From: an uncultured Eubacterium sp.
Lineage (GTDB): Bacteria > Bacillota > Clostridia > Lachnospirales > Lachnospiraceae
Length of the DNA: 44,255 nucleotides
Direction of reading: 5' to 3'
Assembly: GCA_905236805.1 (NCBI GenBank)
Contig: CAJOPH010000020.1
Coordinates: forward strand, 1 to 44,255
The notes under the pieces were generated by a model. That model searched no databases, was not told where the DNA came from, and saw only the letters and a list, made by a program, of their open reading frames with translations. Shown piece after piece: positions 8,218 through 16,746 of this stretch. Position 1 is the first letter of the stretch; every line of letters begins with the position of its first letter. The position numbers and the translations under genes are program-made.

Positions 8218-9243
8218 ATGGGGAGTGATGATTATCCTCCCGTAGCCTTCTTTTTTTTCCTTCATGATACCGAGACCTTTTGGAAGGTCTTTCAGGTCAA
8301 ATCTATGGGTGATCATCTGACGGGGATGAACCCTTCCGTCAATGACCTTACTTCTTACCACATGCCAATCATCGTCTTTATCCCCGGTATAGTGTGAATT
8401 CCAGATTCCCATGATATGCAGCTGGTTTCTCAGTATCTTCCAATAGGTATCCTTCGAAAGCAGCATGTCGGAATGCGGATTCCCCACCAAAACCACTCGT
8501 CCCGCGGGAAGGGTAAGGCCTACCGCCGATGAATACACTTCGTTTGAGCCCACGCATTCAAAGATCACGTCAAAGCCGTAGGATGGATCTTCCTCCATGG
8601 CCTTTATCTCATCCCTGGAAATGAGGTGATCTGTATCAAGGCCTAAGGAGATAGCCTTTTCCTTTTGGAAAGCTTTGCTATATACGGCATAGATCATGTC
8701 AGGTGAATCCCTTAAAAGATCCATCAGAAAATCCAAAACAAAAAGCCCTATGGCTCCTAATCCATATACCAATATTTTTTCATCTTCAGTGGGGCGTGCG
8801 CTTCTTATGGCGTGTACCGCCACCGCCATCGGCTCTATCATGGCCGCAATATCCATAGGAAAATCATCCGGCAGCAAAAACAGATTTCCCTCGGGAACTG
8901 CTGCGTATTCCGCAAACCCCCCGTCCCTCCTGGAACCCAGGTAGTCATAGTTTTTGCACATCTCAAACTGCCTCTTTATGCAGGGTTTGCACTTTCCGCA
9001 GGGTATGAGGGGAAATACGGACGCCTTCCTGCCTTTGTTTCTTCCTTCCAGGATGGTTCCTGAAAATTCGTGTCCTATGATAAGGGGCATCCTGTGTGCG
9101 CCGGTTTCAAATACCCTCGGGATATCCGATCCGCAGATCCCGCAATGTGAAATTTTTATCAGAACCTCCCCCTCTTTCGGGACAGGGTCTTCTACCTCCT
9201 GAAGCCTTATGTCGCCTACATCATATAATACCTGAGCTTTCAT
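8203..9243 (-). CDS. zinc-dependent polyol-phosphate dehydrogenase (galactitol-1-phosphate dehydrogenase-like)
   Basis: This 346-residue medium-chain dehydrogenase would interconvert a ketose phosphate and an alditol phosphate with NAD(P)H. The catalytic zinc region CGICGSDIPRVF and GHEFSGTI, the structural-zinc cysteines CGKCKPCIKRQFEMC (about residues 89-103) and a Rossmann motif (GLGAIGLFVLDF) are present. The GSDIPR...GAH pattern is close to galactitol-1-phosphate 5-dehydrogenase rather than TarJ. Its ATG overlaps the LicD stop by 4 bases, so the two are coupled. Next to a cytidylyltransferase and LicD, the likely direction is reduction, supplying an alditol phosphate for CDP activation. 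Which sugar it uses cannot be read from sequence alone. Confidence 0.85.
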   Translation of the reverse strand: MKAQVLYDVGDIRLQEVEDPVPKEGEVLIKISHCGICGSDIPRVFETGAHRMPLIIGHEFSGTILEGRNKGRKASVFPLIPCGKCKPCIKRQFEMCKNYDYLGSRRDGGFAEYAAVPEGNLFLLPDDFPMDIAAMIEPMAVAVHAIRSARPTEDEKILVYGLGAIGLFVLDFLMDLLRDSPDMIYAVYSKAFQKEKAISLGLDTDHLISRDEIKAMEEDPSYGFDVIFECVGSNEVYSSAVGLTLPAGRVVLVGNPHSDMLLSKDTYWKILRNQLHIMGIWNSHYTGDKDDDWHVVRSKVIDGRVHPRQMITHRFDLKDLPKGLGIMKEKKEGYGRIIITPHEDSI

Positions 9244-10214
9244 ATATACCCCTTGTACCTGAAATATTCTTCCTGACCCTTGTAGAAAGGATAATCATGG
9301 GCGGAAGGCTCCTTTACGCACCTCATGTATGAATCCCCAAAGCGCACCTTTAATATCCCGTCATAGCCTATCGGAACAGGCATGCTCATGGTCTCAAAAG
9401 GAACATCAATGGCGCACGTGTACCATTCCTTCCTTCTCCTTACGGGTGACTCGATAAAGGCCGTGTGGGCATAATAGTCCACCAATTCTCCCTGATCCTC
9501 CCTGATATTTGAGGCTATCATGTCGGCAGACCTTGCCAGCTCGCCTCTCAATGGCTTTCCGGGGTCTATCACTATGCTGCCATGAAAAAGATTTCCCAGA
9601 TACTCCTCATATTGAAGGAGCCTTTTTTGGAAGCTGTCAAAGTCAGCCTCAGGGATTTTTCCTGTCTTTTTTTCCATATCCTCGAGCCTAGCGCAATCGT
9701 GGGTCAGGGAGTATCCCATGGTGTAGATGAGCCTTTGTATATTGGCCAGTTTCTCATCCCCGGGGATATAGTCCAAAGGATAGATGTCTATCGACAGGAT
9801 ATACGGGCACCCCCAAAATTTTTCCATCCTTTCCTCATCCCATTCCAATGTATCCCTTCTGTCATTTTTCAAGACGGCGTGGAACTGGATAAAGGTATCG
9901 GATGAATATACGCTAAGGAGCTTGTAAGGATAGGGAAGCTCATCCGCATGGGATATCAGCTTCATGAAATCCCCGCGCAGCATGCATATGTCCAGGTCAT
10001 CATCCCATGGTATAAATCCCCTGTGCCTTATAGCCCCAAGGAGGGTTCCAAAGTCGGCAAAGCCCTTCGCGCCTATCTTCTCCATGAAGGCAAAAAGGTC
10101 TCTTGCTGCGGTAAGTTCCGCCGCCCAGACCCTTTTCATGGAGCCTGACACTATAAAGCCTTCCCTTTCTTCTTCGAAAAACCATTCGGGGGGAAAGGAA
10201 AGCTCTCCTGTCAT
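9240..10214 (-). CDS. LicD family phosphotransferase
   Basis: This 324-residue protein carries the LicD signature ADFGTLLGAIRHRGFIPWDDDLDI (about residues 52-75), including the Gly-Thr/Ser-Leu-Leu-Gly-x-x-Arg segment and the metal-binding Asp cluster of the nucleotidyltransferase-like fold. LicD proteins transfer phosphocholine or other phospho-alcohols from CDP donors to surface glycans; the mammalian relatives fukutin and FKRP transfer ribitol phosphate. No signal peptide or membrane segment is visible, so it would act at the cytosolic face. It overlaps both neighbours by 4 bases (start with the epimerase stop, stop with the dehydrogenase start). With no choline kinase or transporter nearby, an alditol phosphate donor made by the next two genes is the simpler reading. 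Confidence 0.9.
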   Translation of the reverse strand: MTGELSFPPEWFFEEEREGFIVSGSMKRVWAAELTAARDLFAFMEKIGAKGFADFGTLLGAIRHRGFIPWDDDLDICMLRGDFMKLISHADELPYPYKLLSVYSSDTFIQFHAVLKNDRRDTLEWDEERMEKFWGCPYILSIDIYPLDYIPGDEKLANIQRLIYTMGYSLTHDCARLEDMEKKTGKIPEADFDSFQKRLLQYEEYLGNLFHGSIVIDPGKPLRGELARSADMIASNIREDQGELVDYYAHTAFIESPVRRRKEWYTCAIDVPFETMSMPVPIGYDGILKVRFGDSYMRCVKEPSAHDYPFYKGQEEYFRYKGYI

Positions 10215-10864
10215 AGACTCTTTATCTCCTTGAGTATTTCGTCATAGGGCAATCCCTTGTCAAAAAGAAGCCTTGTCCCCAAAACAAACCCCTTTATCCC
10301 CATGGGCGCATACTGGCTTACCTTTTCCTTGTCGCAGGCTCCGTCCCAGTAAACTTCAAACTTCATGACTTCCTTAAGTGCCAAAAGCTTTTCTATTTTC
10401 TGTTTCACATAAGGGAGAAACATCTGCGCGGCATTTCCGGGATTGACCCCCATGACCAGCACCTTCTTTGCTATGCGGAGCATCTCAAAGACGGTCTCTA
10501 CCGATGTCCCCGGGTTTATCGCTATGCCGGGCACCATGCCTGCGTCTGTTATCTTTTGCATGGTGGTCGAAGGGTGGTACTCAGCCTCAGGATGTATGTA
10601 CACCGTATCCCCTTTTCTTAGGTTTGACGTAAAAAGCCCTATGGTATTATTGGGGTGCTCCACCATCAGGTGTACATCCAACGGAAGGTCTGTAAGTGCC
10701 CTGATGCACCTCATGTCATTTAATGACATCGCGAAATTCGGCACGTACCTCCCGTCCATTATATCTATGTGAAAGGAATCTATCCCCGCATTTTCCAAAT
10801 CCCTGACCTCCCGGGCCAGGTGTCCATAGTCCGCACACATCATTGATGCCGAAAATTCAGTCAT
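10211..10864 (-). CDS. divergent ribulose-phosphate 3-epimerase family protein
   Basis: This 217-residue TIM-barrel protein is a second member of the Rpe family in the same operon as canonical rpe. The metal and catalytic positions look intact: SASMMCAD at the start, HIDIMDG (about residues 32-38), DVHLMV and an Asp in YWDGACD. The phosphate loop differs, with GNAAQ instead of GFGGQ, and DGAC replaces DGG, which recalls the allulose-6-phosphate epimerase (AlsE) branch. It probably epimerises C3 of a ketose phosphate to supply the dehydrogenase downstream; C5 or C6 sugar is undecided. It overlaps licD by 4 bases. Confidence 0.85.
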   Translation of the reverse strand: MTEFSASMMCADYGHLAREVRDLENAGIDSFHIDIMDGRYVPNFAMSLNDMRCIRALTDLPLDVHLMVEHPNNTIGLFTSNLRKGDTVYIHPEAEYHPSTTMQKITDAGMVPGIAINPGTSVETVFEMLRIAKKVLVMGVNPGNAAQMFLPYVKQKIEKLLALKEVMKFEVYWDGACDKEKVSQYAPMGIKGFVLGTRLLFDKGLPYDEILKEIKSL

Positions 10865-10882
10865 TTTGTCTACTCCTTCCTC

Positions 10883-11314
10883 TCATTCCATATCGTCCGT
10901 AATCTTGGGATCGGCTATCATCACGGGTTTTTTTGCCACACTCATCAAATGTCCCATGTATCCCCCGTCTCCATAGTAGGCATCCGCATATACCGTAAGC
11001 TCATTTTCATCGTCCGGGCGATCGTCTATGATCATGTTCCCCTCTTCTTTTTTTTGTTGTATGATATCCCTTATCTCACCATACAGGGCAGGTCTTATCC
11101 CGTCAAGTGCCTCTATCTGAGGATCTATCTTCCAGATTGCCAGTATCTCTTCTTTATTTTCATCAAATATCCGCAGGGTGCTTTTTATCTTTTTGAGGAT
11201 GATATCTTCATTGGAAAAAATAACGCTCACGCTTACATAATATATGATGGCTTTTTTTTCGCCCCCGTCCGTTTTTTTTCTTTTTTCATCCCATTCTTTT
11301 GGTATCATCCTCAC
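10883..11314 (-). CDS. protein of unknown function
   Basis: I do not recognise this 143-residue protein. The frame begins with GTG at 11314, 6 bases after the rpe stop; an ATG two codons in (11308) is an equally good start, with AAGGATAGG upstream. The N-terminal part is basic and charged (KEWDEKRKK), followed by a beta-strand-like segment (IIYYVSVSVIF), amphipathic helices rich in Lys, Glu and Ile, and an acidic C-terminal half with YADAYYGDGGYMGHLM. There is no signal peptide or clear membrane segment. It lies between rpe and the epimerase-LicD cassette, so it may belong to either group; no function can be assigned. Confidence 0.7.
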   Translation of the reverse strand: MRMIPKEWDEKRKKTDGGEKKAIIYYVSVSVIFSNEDIILKKIKSTLRIFDENKEEILAIWKIDPQIEALDGIRPALYGEIRDIIQQKKEEGNMIIDDRPDDENELTVYADAYYGDGGYMGHLMSVAKKPVMIADPKITDDME

Positions 11315-11320
11315 CCGTTC

Positions 11321-11995
11321 CTATCCTTCCCTGTTTTCATATTCATCAAGTATTTCCTTGAAATATTTGCAATTGGTCTTTATGTTTCCCTTAAACACGG
11401 AAGACCCTGCCACTATCACGTTGGCTCCCGCATCCAGTATGTCCCTGACATTTTCCTTTGTTACGCCACCGTCCACTTCTATGTCAAAGGAAAGATTCTT
11501 CTTCCTTCGGATTTCATGAAGCTCTTTTATCTTTTCTATTGCATACGGTATGAACTTCTGCCCGCCGAAGCCGGGATTTACGCTCATCACCAGGACCAGA
11601 TCCACCTCACCCAGAATATATTCTAAGGTCTTGACACAGGTAGCGGGATTTAGTGCCACGCCGGGCATGGCCCCTGCCTTTCTTATCTGGTGGATGCACC
11701 TGTCCAGGTGGGTTACGGCTTCCTGGTGTACGGTGATGATATTGGCTCCCACGGCGGTAAATTCTTCGATGTACCTTTCGGGCTTTTCTATCATCAGGTG
11801 CACATCAAAGGGCTTTCCCGTAGCCTGCCTCAGGGATTTTATTACCGGCATACCGAAGGATATGGACGGGACAAAAAAACCATCCATCACATCCACATGC
11901 ATCCAGTCCGCCCCTCCGTCATCGCACTCTTTTATACATTCACCCGCCTTCAAAAAATCCAGTGACAGAAAAGACGGGGATAATCTGTATTTCAT
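11321..11995 (-). CDS. rpe: ribulose-phosphate 3-epimerase
   Basis: This 224-residue enzyme interconverts D-ribulose 5-phosphate and D-xylulose 5-phosphate in the pentose phosphate pathway. The hallmarks are complete: SPSFLSLDF, WMHVDVMDGFFVPSISFG (metal His and Asp), FDVHLMIEKPE, VNPGFGGQKF (phosphate loop) and the catalytic Asp in IEVDGGV near residue 175. Its ATG overlaps the rsgA stop by one base (TGATG), a common arrangement in Firmicutes where rpe follows prkC and rsgA. It is the housekeeping copy, in contrast to the divergent paralogue downstream. Confidence 0.96.
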   Translation of the reverse strand: MKYRLSPSFLSLDFLKAGECIKECDDGGADWMHVDVMDGFFVPSISFGMPVIKSLRQATGKPFDVHLMIEKPERYIEEFTAVGANIITVHQEAVTHLDRCIHQIRKAGAMPGVALNPATCVKTLEYILGEVDLVLVMSVNPGFGGQKFIPYAIEKIKELHEIRRKKNLSFDIEVDGGVTKENVRDILDAGANVIVAGSSVFKGNIKTNCKYFKEILDEYENREG

Positions 11996-12882
11996 CAGTA
12001 TTTCCTCATATCCTTTAATTCATTGTAAAAATCCACATAATGCCCATACCGAACCGGTGATATCATGCCCTCCCCGAGGGCCTTGATGACCATGCACGAC
12101 GGTTCTTTGGTATGCGAGCAGTCATTGTAATAGCATCCATCGGCATATCTTTTTATTTCGGGAAAGCTGTTTTCCAAATCCTCCCTTTCCATGTCCTTAA
12201 GGAAAAGTGAGGAAAATCCCGGCGTGTCCATTATGAATGTCCCTTCATCCCCCAAGGGAAACATCTCCACATGGCGGGTGGTATGCCTTCCCCTCTTTAT
12301 CTTCCTGGAGACATCCCCGGTCTCTATGAAGGCTTGTGGGGATATTATGTTTATCAGTGAGGATTTGCCCGCCCCGGATGGTCCTGCCACCACGGTGACA
12401 TGCCCCTCAAGGGATTTTTCAAGGTCTTTTATGCCTTCTTTTTTTTTCGCGGATGTAAATATCACCTTATACCCCGACGGGGCATATATATCCATTATAT
12501 TTTCCCTGTCCGAAGGATCCGCAAGGTCTTCCTTATTGAAGCATATTATGCTCTTTATCCCCTGATTTTCCATGGAGACAAGAAACCTGTCCAAAAGTGC
12601 AAAGCTTGGCTTAGGGTCTTTCATGGCAAATATCACAAGAGCCCGGTCCACATTTGCGGCGGCAGGTCTTACAAGGGCATTGTCCCTGGGAAGGATGTTC
12701 TCTACGTTTCCTTCCCTGTCGCCCTCGTGTGTTATCTCTATCTCCACCCTGTCGCCCACCAAAGGCTTTATATTTTCCTTCCTGAATATCCCCCTGGCCT
12801 TGCAGGCGTAGGTGATCCTCCTGTCGTAGGCATACACATAGTAAAAGCCTGCCGTAGCCTTTATGATGGTACCCCTTATCAT
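11995..12882 (-). CDS. rsgA: small ribosomal subunit biogenesis GTPase RsgA
   Basis: This 295-residue circularly permuted GTPase assists late maturation of the 30S subunit. It begins with an OB-fold domain (about residues 1-68), then shows G motifs in permuted order: FNKEDL (G4), AGPSGAGKSSLIN (G1 P-loop, near 170) and DTPGFSS (G3, near 218). The C-terminal zinc knuckle is CYYNDCSHTKEPSC (C-x4-C-x-H-x5-C). The ATG overlaps the kinase stop by 4 bases (ATGA). RsgA is a reported substrate of the PASTA kinase in Bacillus, which fits the fixed adjacency. Confidence 0.96.
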   Translation of the reverse strand: MIRGTIIKATAGFYYVYAYDRRITYACKARGIFRKENIKPLVGDRVEIEITHEGDREGNVENILPRDNALVRPAAANVDRALVIFAMKDPKPSFALLDRFLVSMENQGIKSIICFNKEDLADPSDRENIMDIYAPSGYKVIFTSAKKKEGIKDLEKSLEGHVTVVAGPSGAGKSSLINIISPQAFIETGDVSRKIKRGRHTTRHVEMFPLGDEGTFIMDTPGFSSLFLKDMEREDLENSFPEIKRYADGCYYNDCSHTKEPSCMVIKALGEGMISPVRYGHYVDFYNELKDMRKY

Positions 12883-14984
12883 TCGACGATGTCCTCTTCC
12901 GGGGTGGTCGTGACAGTGGGCGAAGTGGTGACGGTCTCCTGCGGACCTTTGCTTATTACCACGGAAACGGAAGAGCCTTCCTCTATGCTCCTCCCCGCCG
13001 CTATGCCCTGGGATATGACACAGCCTTCCGCGACGCTGTCACTATACGCGTAGTCCACGGCTCCCAGCTCCAGTCCTTTATTGTTGAGCATCCTTTGTGC
13101 CTTCTGAAGCGTACTTCCCAAAACATCGGGAACCACCACGTATTTAACCTCAGGTCCCAATGAAACGGTGAGATCCACCGCGGTATTTTCCTGCACGGTA
13201 GATCCTGCCACCAGGCTTTGGCGTATGACCTTTCCTTCAGCCACGCTGTCGGAATATTCCCTGGTAACGCTCCCTACCGCAAGATTGCTGTTCTTTAAGA
13301 GCTTTTCGGCGTCAGACTGTGTCTTGCCTGTGACACTGGGTACGGACACGGTCTTTTTCCCACGGCTTACGGTCATGACGATGCTCATACCATCGGTGAC
13401 GGTACTCCCGGCCGAAGGATCTGTGGATATGACCACGCCCTCGTCTACCGTATCGGAATACGTGTAAGTGGTAGATCCCACCTCTAAGCCTGCCTGCTCG
13501 AGGGAAGCCTTTGCGGCGTTTTCTTCCATTCCCGCCACATCGGGAACCACGCTGCTTTGCTGCGCCGTATCTGTTTCGGATTGAGATCCCTTGCTTACCA
13601 CCACGGTGACAGTGCTTCCTTCATCCACCATCTCATCGGAATCGGGATCCTGGGAAATGATCTGTCCCTTCTCATACTCATCGGAATACTCACGCGCGAA
13701 CTGGGATATCTCAAGCCCCTCCTTCGTAAGAAGCTCCTTTGCCTCATCGTAGGTCATCCCCCTTACGTCAGGCACAGTTACCTTTCCTTCTTCCTCCTGA
13801 GTGGTATCTTCTTTTGTACTGCTTCCCGATCTAAACCATCCCAAAACATTTCCCACGAACAGTATCAGCACTATGATAATGACTATGCCCGCTATGATGC
13901 CGCCTATGGTCACGGCCTTTTCCATCTTGGGATTAAGGAAGCCCGAATCATCATCCGTCTCCTCATCGTCTTCCTGGGGAGTATCATAATAAGACGTGTT
14001 CTGCGAACGGCCCTGAACGTTTCCGTATTGGTCTTCGTATCCGTTTGATTGATCATCCGGATCTGCCGCCCCGGGAGCCCGGGTATTTATCAGGTTTAAT
14101 TCATCTTGCGATACCACCATGGTCTTTGCTGTCTGTACATGTGGTATCACGACGAAGTCCTCATCGGGATTCATCAACGCCTTCTTCAGGTCCGCCAGAA
14201 GCTCTTCTGTGTCCTGATACCTCATGTCGGGATTCTTCTGGGTACACTTAAGGATGATTCCTTCCATGCTGACAGGCAGATCCGGCACATACACCGAAGG
14301 ATGAACCATCTCCTCCTGAAGGTGGGCCACCGCCACCGCCACCGTAGTGTCAGAATCAAATGGGACGCGCCCCGTCACCATCTCGTACATCACTATCCCC
14401 AGGGAATAGATGTCACTTTTCCCATCCACGAAGCCATTCCTTGCCTGCTCGGGCGAAATATAATGCACGGAGCCCATGACCTCGGACTTTACGGTCTCCG
14501 CGGAGGCGGCCCTCGCTATACCAAAGTCCATGACCTTCACCTTGCCGTCTGTGGATATCATGATGTTCTGGGGCTTTATGTCGCGGTGTACCACGTGGTG
14601 CCTGTGGGCGTCCTCTATGCCCTTGGCCACCTGTATGGCTATGGAATCAGCCTCCTTGAAGGACAGCCTTCCCTTTTTTTCTATGTAGGTCTTTAGGGTG
14701 ATGCCTTCTATGTATTCCATCACGATATAATTCATTCCGCTGTCAGACCCTACATCATAGACATTCACGATGTTGGGGTGCGACAGGGAAGCCGCCGACT
14801 GAGCCTCCGTCTTAAACTTCGCCACGAAATTTTCGTCATTGGCAAATTCATCTTTAAGGATTTTTATGGCTACATCGCGGTTTAGCGTATGGTCTTTGGC
14901 TTGATAGACCTCGCTCATTCCCCCGCTTCCTATCTTTTGTATGATCTCATATCTGTCCGATATGTATCTTCCCTTATCCAGCAT
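12879..14984 (-). CDS. prkC: membrane Ser/Thr protein kinase with four PASTA domains
   Basis: This 701-residue kinase senses cell-wall muropeptides or lipid II outside the cell and phosphorylates Ser/Thr targets inside. The kinase domain (about residues 10-270) has the Gly loop IGSGGMSEVYQAKD, catalytic HRDIKPQN and DFGIARA. A linker with acidic and Asn/Gln-rich segments leads to one transmembrane helix (about 357-382, IIAGIVIIIVLILFVG). Four PASTA repeats follow (VPDVRGM, VPDVAGM, VPSVTGK, VPDVLGS), then a Thr-rich tail. AGGTGA precedes the ATG by 8 bases. It follows its phosphatase by 17 bases and overlaps rsgA, the standard kinase-phosphatase module. Confidence 0.96.
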   Translation of the reverse strand: MLDKGRYISDRYEIIQKIGSGGMSEVYQAKDHTLNRDVAIKILKDEFANDENFVAKFKTEAQSAASLSHPNIVNVYDVGSDSGMNYIVMEYIEGITLKTYIEKKGRLSFKEADSIAIQVAKGIEDAHRHHVVHRDIKPQNIMISTDGKVKVMDFGIARAASAETVKSEVMGSVHYISPEQARNGFVDGKSDIYSLGIVMYEMVTGRVPFDSDTTVAVAVAHLQEEMVHPSVYVPDLPVSMEGIILKCTQKNPDMRYQDTEELLADLKKALMNPDEDFVVIPHVQTAKTMVVSQDELNLINTRAPGAADPDDQSNGYEDQYGNVQGRSQNTSYYDTPQEDDEETDDDSGFLNPKMEKAVTIGGIIAGIVIIIVLILFVGNVLGWFRSGSSTKEDTTQEEEGKVTVPDVRGMTYDEAKELLTKEGLEISQFAREYSDEYEKGQIISQDPDSDEMVDEGSTVTVVVSKGSQSETDTAQQSSVVPDVAGMEENAAKASLEQAGLEVGSTTYTYSDTVDEGVVISTDPSAGSTVTDGMSIVMTVSRGKKTVSVPSVTGKTQSDAEKLLKNSNLAVGSVTREYSDSVAEGKVIRQSLVAGSTVQENTAVDLTVSLGPEVKYVVVPDVLGSTLQKAQRMLNNKGLELGAVDYAYSDSVAEGCVISQGIAAGRSIEEGSSVSVVISKGPQETVTTSPTVTTTPEEDIVE

Positions 14985-15001
14985 TTTTATATCACCTGTT
15001 C

Positions 15002-15721
15002 CTATTTTTCTATCAGGATAACCGAAATATTGTCGGTCCCGCCGTTTTCATTGGCGGCGTTTATCAATGCATCCACCTTGTCTACCAGGTCTGCCCCGGT
15101 CCTAATGATCCTTTCTATCTCATTGTCTTCCACCATGCCCGTCAGCCCGTCGGAACAAAGAAGCACATAATCTCCCCTTGAGACCTCCCTCTCAAATATA
15201 TCCACCTTTGTTTCGGGAAAGGCGCCTATGGCGCGGGTGATGACGTTCCTCCTTGGGTGGATCCTCGCGGCCTTTTTGTCAAGCCTCCCCTGCTGTACCA
15301 TTTCCGCCACATAGGAGTGATCCATCGTCACCTGCTCTATCGTACTGTCTATCAGGTACAGCCTGCTGTCTCCCACATTGAATGCACACAGGTGGTCATT
15401 GTCTATGGATGCCGCCACGAAGGTGGTGCCCATGCCCTGCTTTGATACATCCCTTCCGGCTATTTTGATGAGCTGTTCATTTACCTCATGAAGGGCGTTT
15501 TCCATCAGGGTCTTGGAATCCTTTTCGGAGGATTTCCTGATATATTCCACCACATGCTCCACGGTGTATTTAGACGCAAAGTCACCGGCATTATGCCCTC
15601 CCATGCCATCGGCCACTATGAAGAGGTTTGGCAATGACCCTATCGGCTCATCTACGGCAAATATGTAGTCCTGATTTGCCTGCCGGACCCTCCCTATGTC
15701 AGTCCTGTAATAAGCTTTCAT
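15002..15721 (-). CDS. stp: PP2C-family protein Ser/Thr phosphatase
   Basis: This 239-residue metal-dependent phosphatase reverses phosphorylation by the adjacent PASTA kinase. PP2C motifs are present: RxxNQD-like VRQANQDYIF near the N-terminus, ADGMGGHNAG with two metal-ligand Asp positions (about residues 37-46), MGTTFVAA, GDSRLYL, LCSDGLTG and GGTDNISVILI at the end. The ATG overlaps the rlmN stop (ATGA). It is cytosolic with no extra domains. Also called PrpC in Bacillus. Confidence 0.95.
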   Translation of the reverse strand: MKAYYRTDIGRVRQANQDYIFAVDEPIGSLPNLFIVADGMGGHNAGDFASKYTVEHVVEYIRKSSEKDSKTLMENALHEVNEQLIKIAGRDVSKQGMGTTFVAASIDNDHLCAFNVGDSRLYLIDSTIEQVTMDHSYVAEMVQQGRLDKKAARIHPRRNVITRAIGAFPETKVDIFEREVSRGDYVLLCSDGLTGMVEDNEIERIIRTGADLVDKVDALINAANENGGTDNISVILIEK

Positions 15722-16746
15722 CCCAATAGTCTTTCCTTTTTGTTGCGCAGCTGCCCACAGGCCGCATCTATGTCAGCCCCGGCGCTTGCCCTTATAGTAA
15801 CATTAATCTTGTTTTTTTCCAAAATATTCTTAAATGACCTGATCGTCCCTTCCGAAGAAGAATCCATCTGCTTTCCATCCACGCTGTTAAAGGGGATCAG
15901 GTTTACATGCTGCCCCCTGCCAAGCAAAAGGGCAAGCTTACCGGCATCTTCCCTTGAGTCATTTATCCCCCTGATCATTGCGTACTCATACGTGACGCGC
16001 CGCCCTGTCTTTTTGAAATAAAAAGAACACGCATCCAAAACCTCCCGGAGATGGTATCTTTTTGCGATGGGCATTATCAGCTCTCTCTTCTTCTGGGTGG
16101 GCGCATGCAGGGACAAAGCCAGGGTGACGGGCAGCCCTTCCCCTGCCAGATTCCTTATCCTTCCGGTAATCCCACATGTGGACAATGTGATGTTCCTTGC
16201 CGACATGTCATAGCCTTCCCCATCGGTGATAAGTCTTATGAATTTTACCGTCTCGTCATAATTATCCAAAGGCTCTCCCATGCCCATGATGACCGCATGG
16301 GTGATCTTTTCCCCTTCGTGTCCTTCTATCTGCTCCGCCATCTCCGCACACGTAAGGGATCTCCTAAAGCCCCCCATGGCCGTCCCACAAAAGCTGCATC
16401 CCATCCTGCATCCTGCCTGGGTGGATACGCAGATCGAATCCCCATAATCATGGGGGATATAGACGCACTCTATATGCTCTCCGTCCATCGTCTTGTAAAG
16501 GTATTTCCTGGATCCGTCTTTTGACATCCTTACGGTTTCTTTTTCCAGGGAATTCAGCACGAATTTTTTTTCGAGCTCTTTCCTCAGGTCTTTGGGAATG
16601 TTCGTCATCCCGTCGAAGGAATGGATCCTTTTTTTGTGGATCCATTCATATACCTGATCCATCCTGTATGAAGGCCCGTCCGGAAAAAGTTCCTTTAATT
16701 CGTCTTTGGTTTTCCCCCGGATCAGTTCTTTATTCATTGTCATCAT
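15718..16746 (-). CDS. rlmN: 23S rRNA A2503 / tRNA A37 C2-methyltransferase RlmN
   Basis: This 342-residue radical SAM enzyme methylates C2 of adenine 2503 in 23S rRNA and A37 in some tRNAs. The iron-sulphur motif is CRMGCSFC (CX3CX2C, about residues 111-118), followed by GMGEPLDNYDE and the SAGADIDAACGQL tail, whose Cys forms the reaction intermediate. Three ATG codons lie close together (16746, 16743, 16737); the last begins MNKELIRGK. No clear Shine-Dalgarno precedes any of them and two of the ATGs lie in a 13-bp tandem duplication, so the exact start is uncertain. Confidence 0.95.
   Translation of the reverse strand: MMTMNKELIRGKTKDELKELFPDGPSYRMDQVYEWIHKKRIHSFDGMTNIPKDLRKELEKKFVLNSLEKETVRMSKDGSRKYLYKTMDGEHIECVYIPHDYGDSICVSTQAGCRMGCSFCGTAMGGFRRSLTCAEMAEQIEGHEGEKITHAVIMGMGEPLDNYDETVKFIRLITDGEGYDMSARNITLSTCGITGRIRNLAGEGLPVTLALSLHAPTQKKRELIMPIAKRYHLREVLDACSFYFKKTGRRVTYEYAMIRGINDSREDAGKLALLLGRGQHVNLIPFNSVDGKQMDSSSEGTIRSFKNILEKNKINVTIRASAGADIDAACGQLRNKKERLLG

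Noticed and set aside
8203..9243. Naming the dehydrogenase TarJ (ribulose-5-phosphate reductase)
   Set aside because: The N-terminal and zinc-site patterns are closer to galactitol-1-phosphate dehydrogenase, so only a family-level name is supported.
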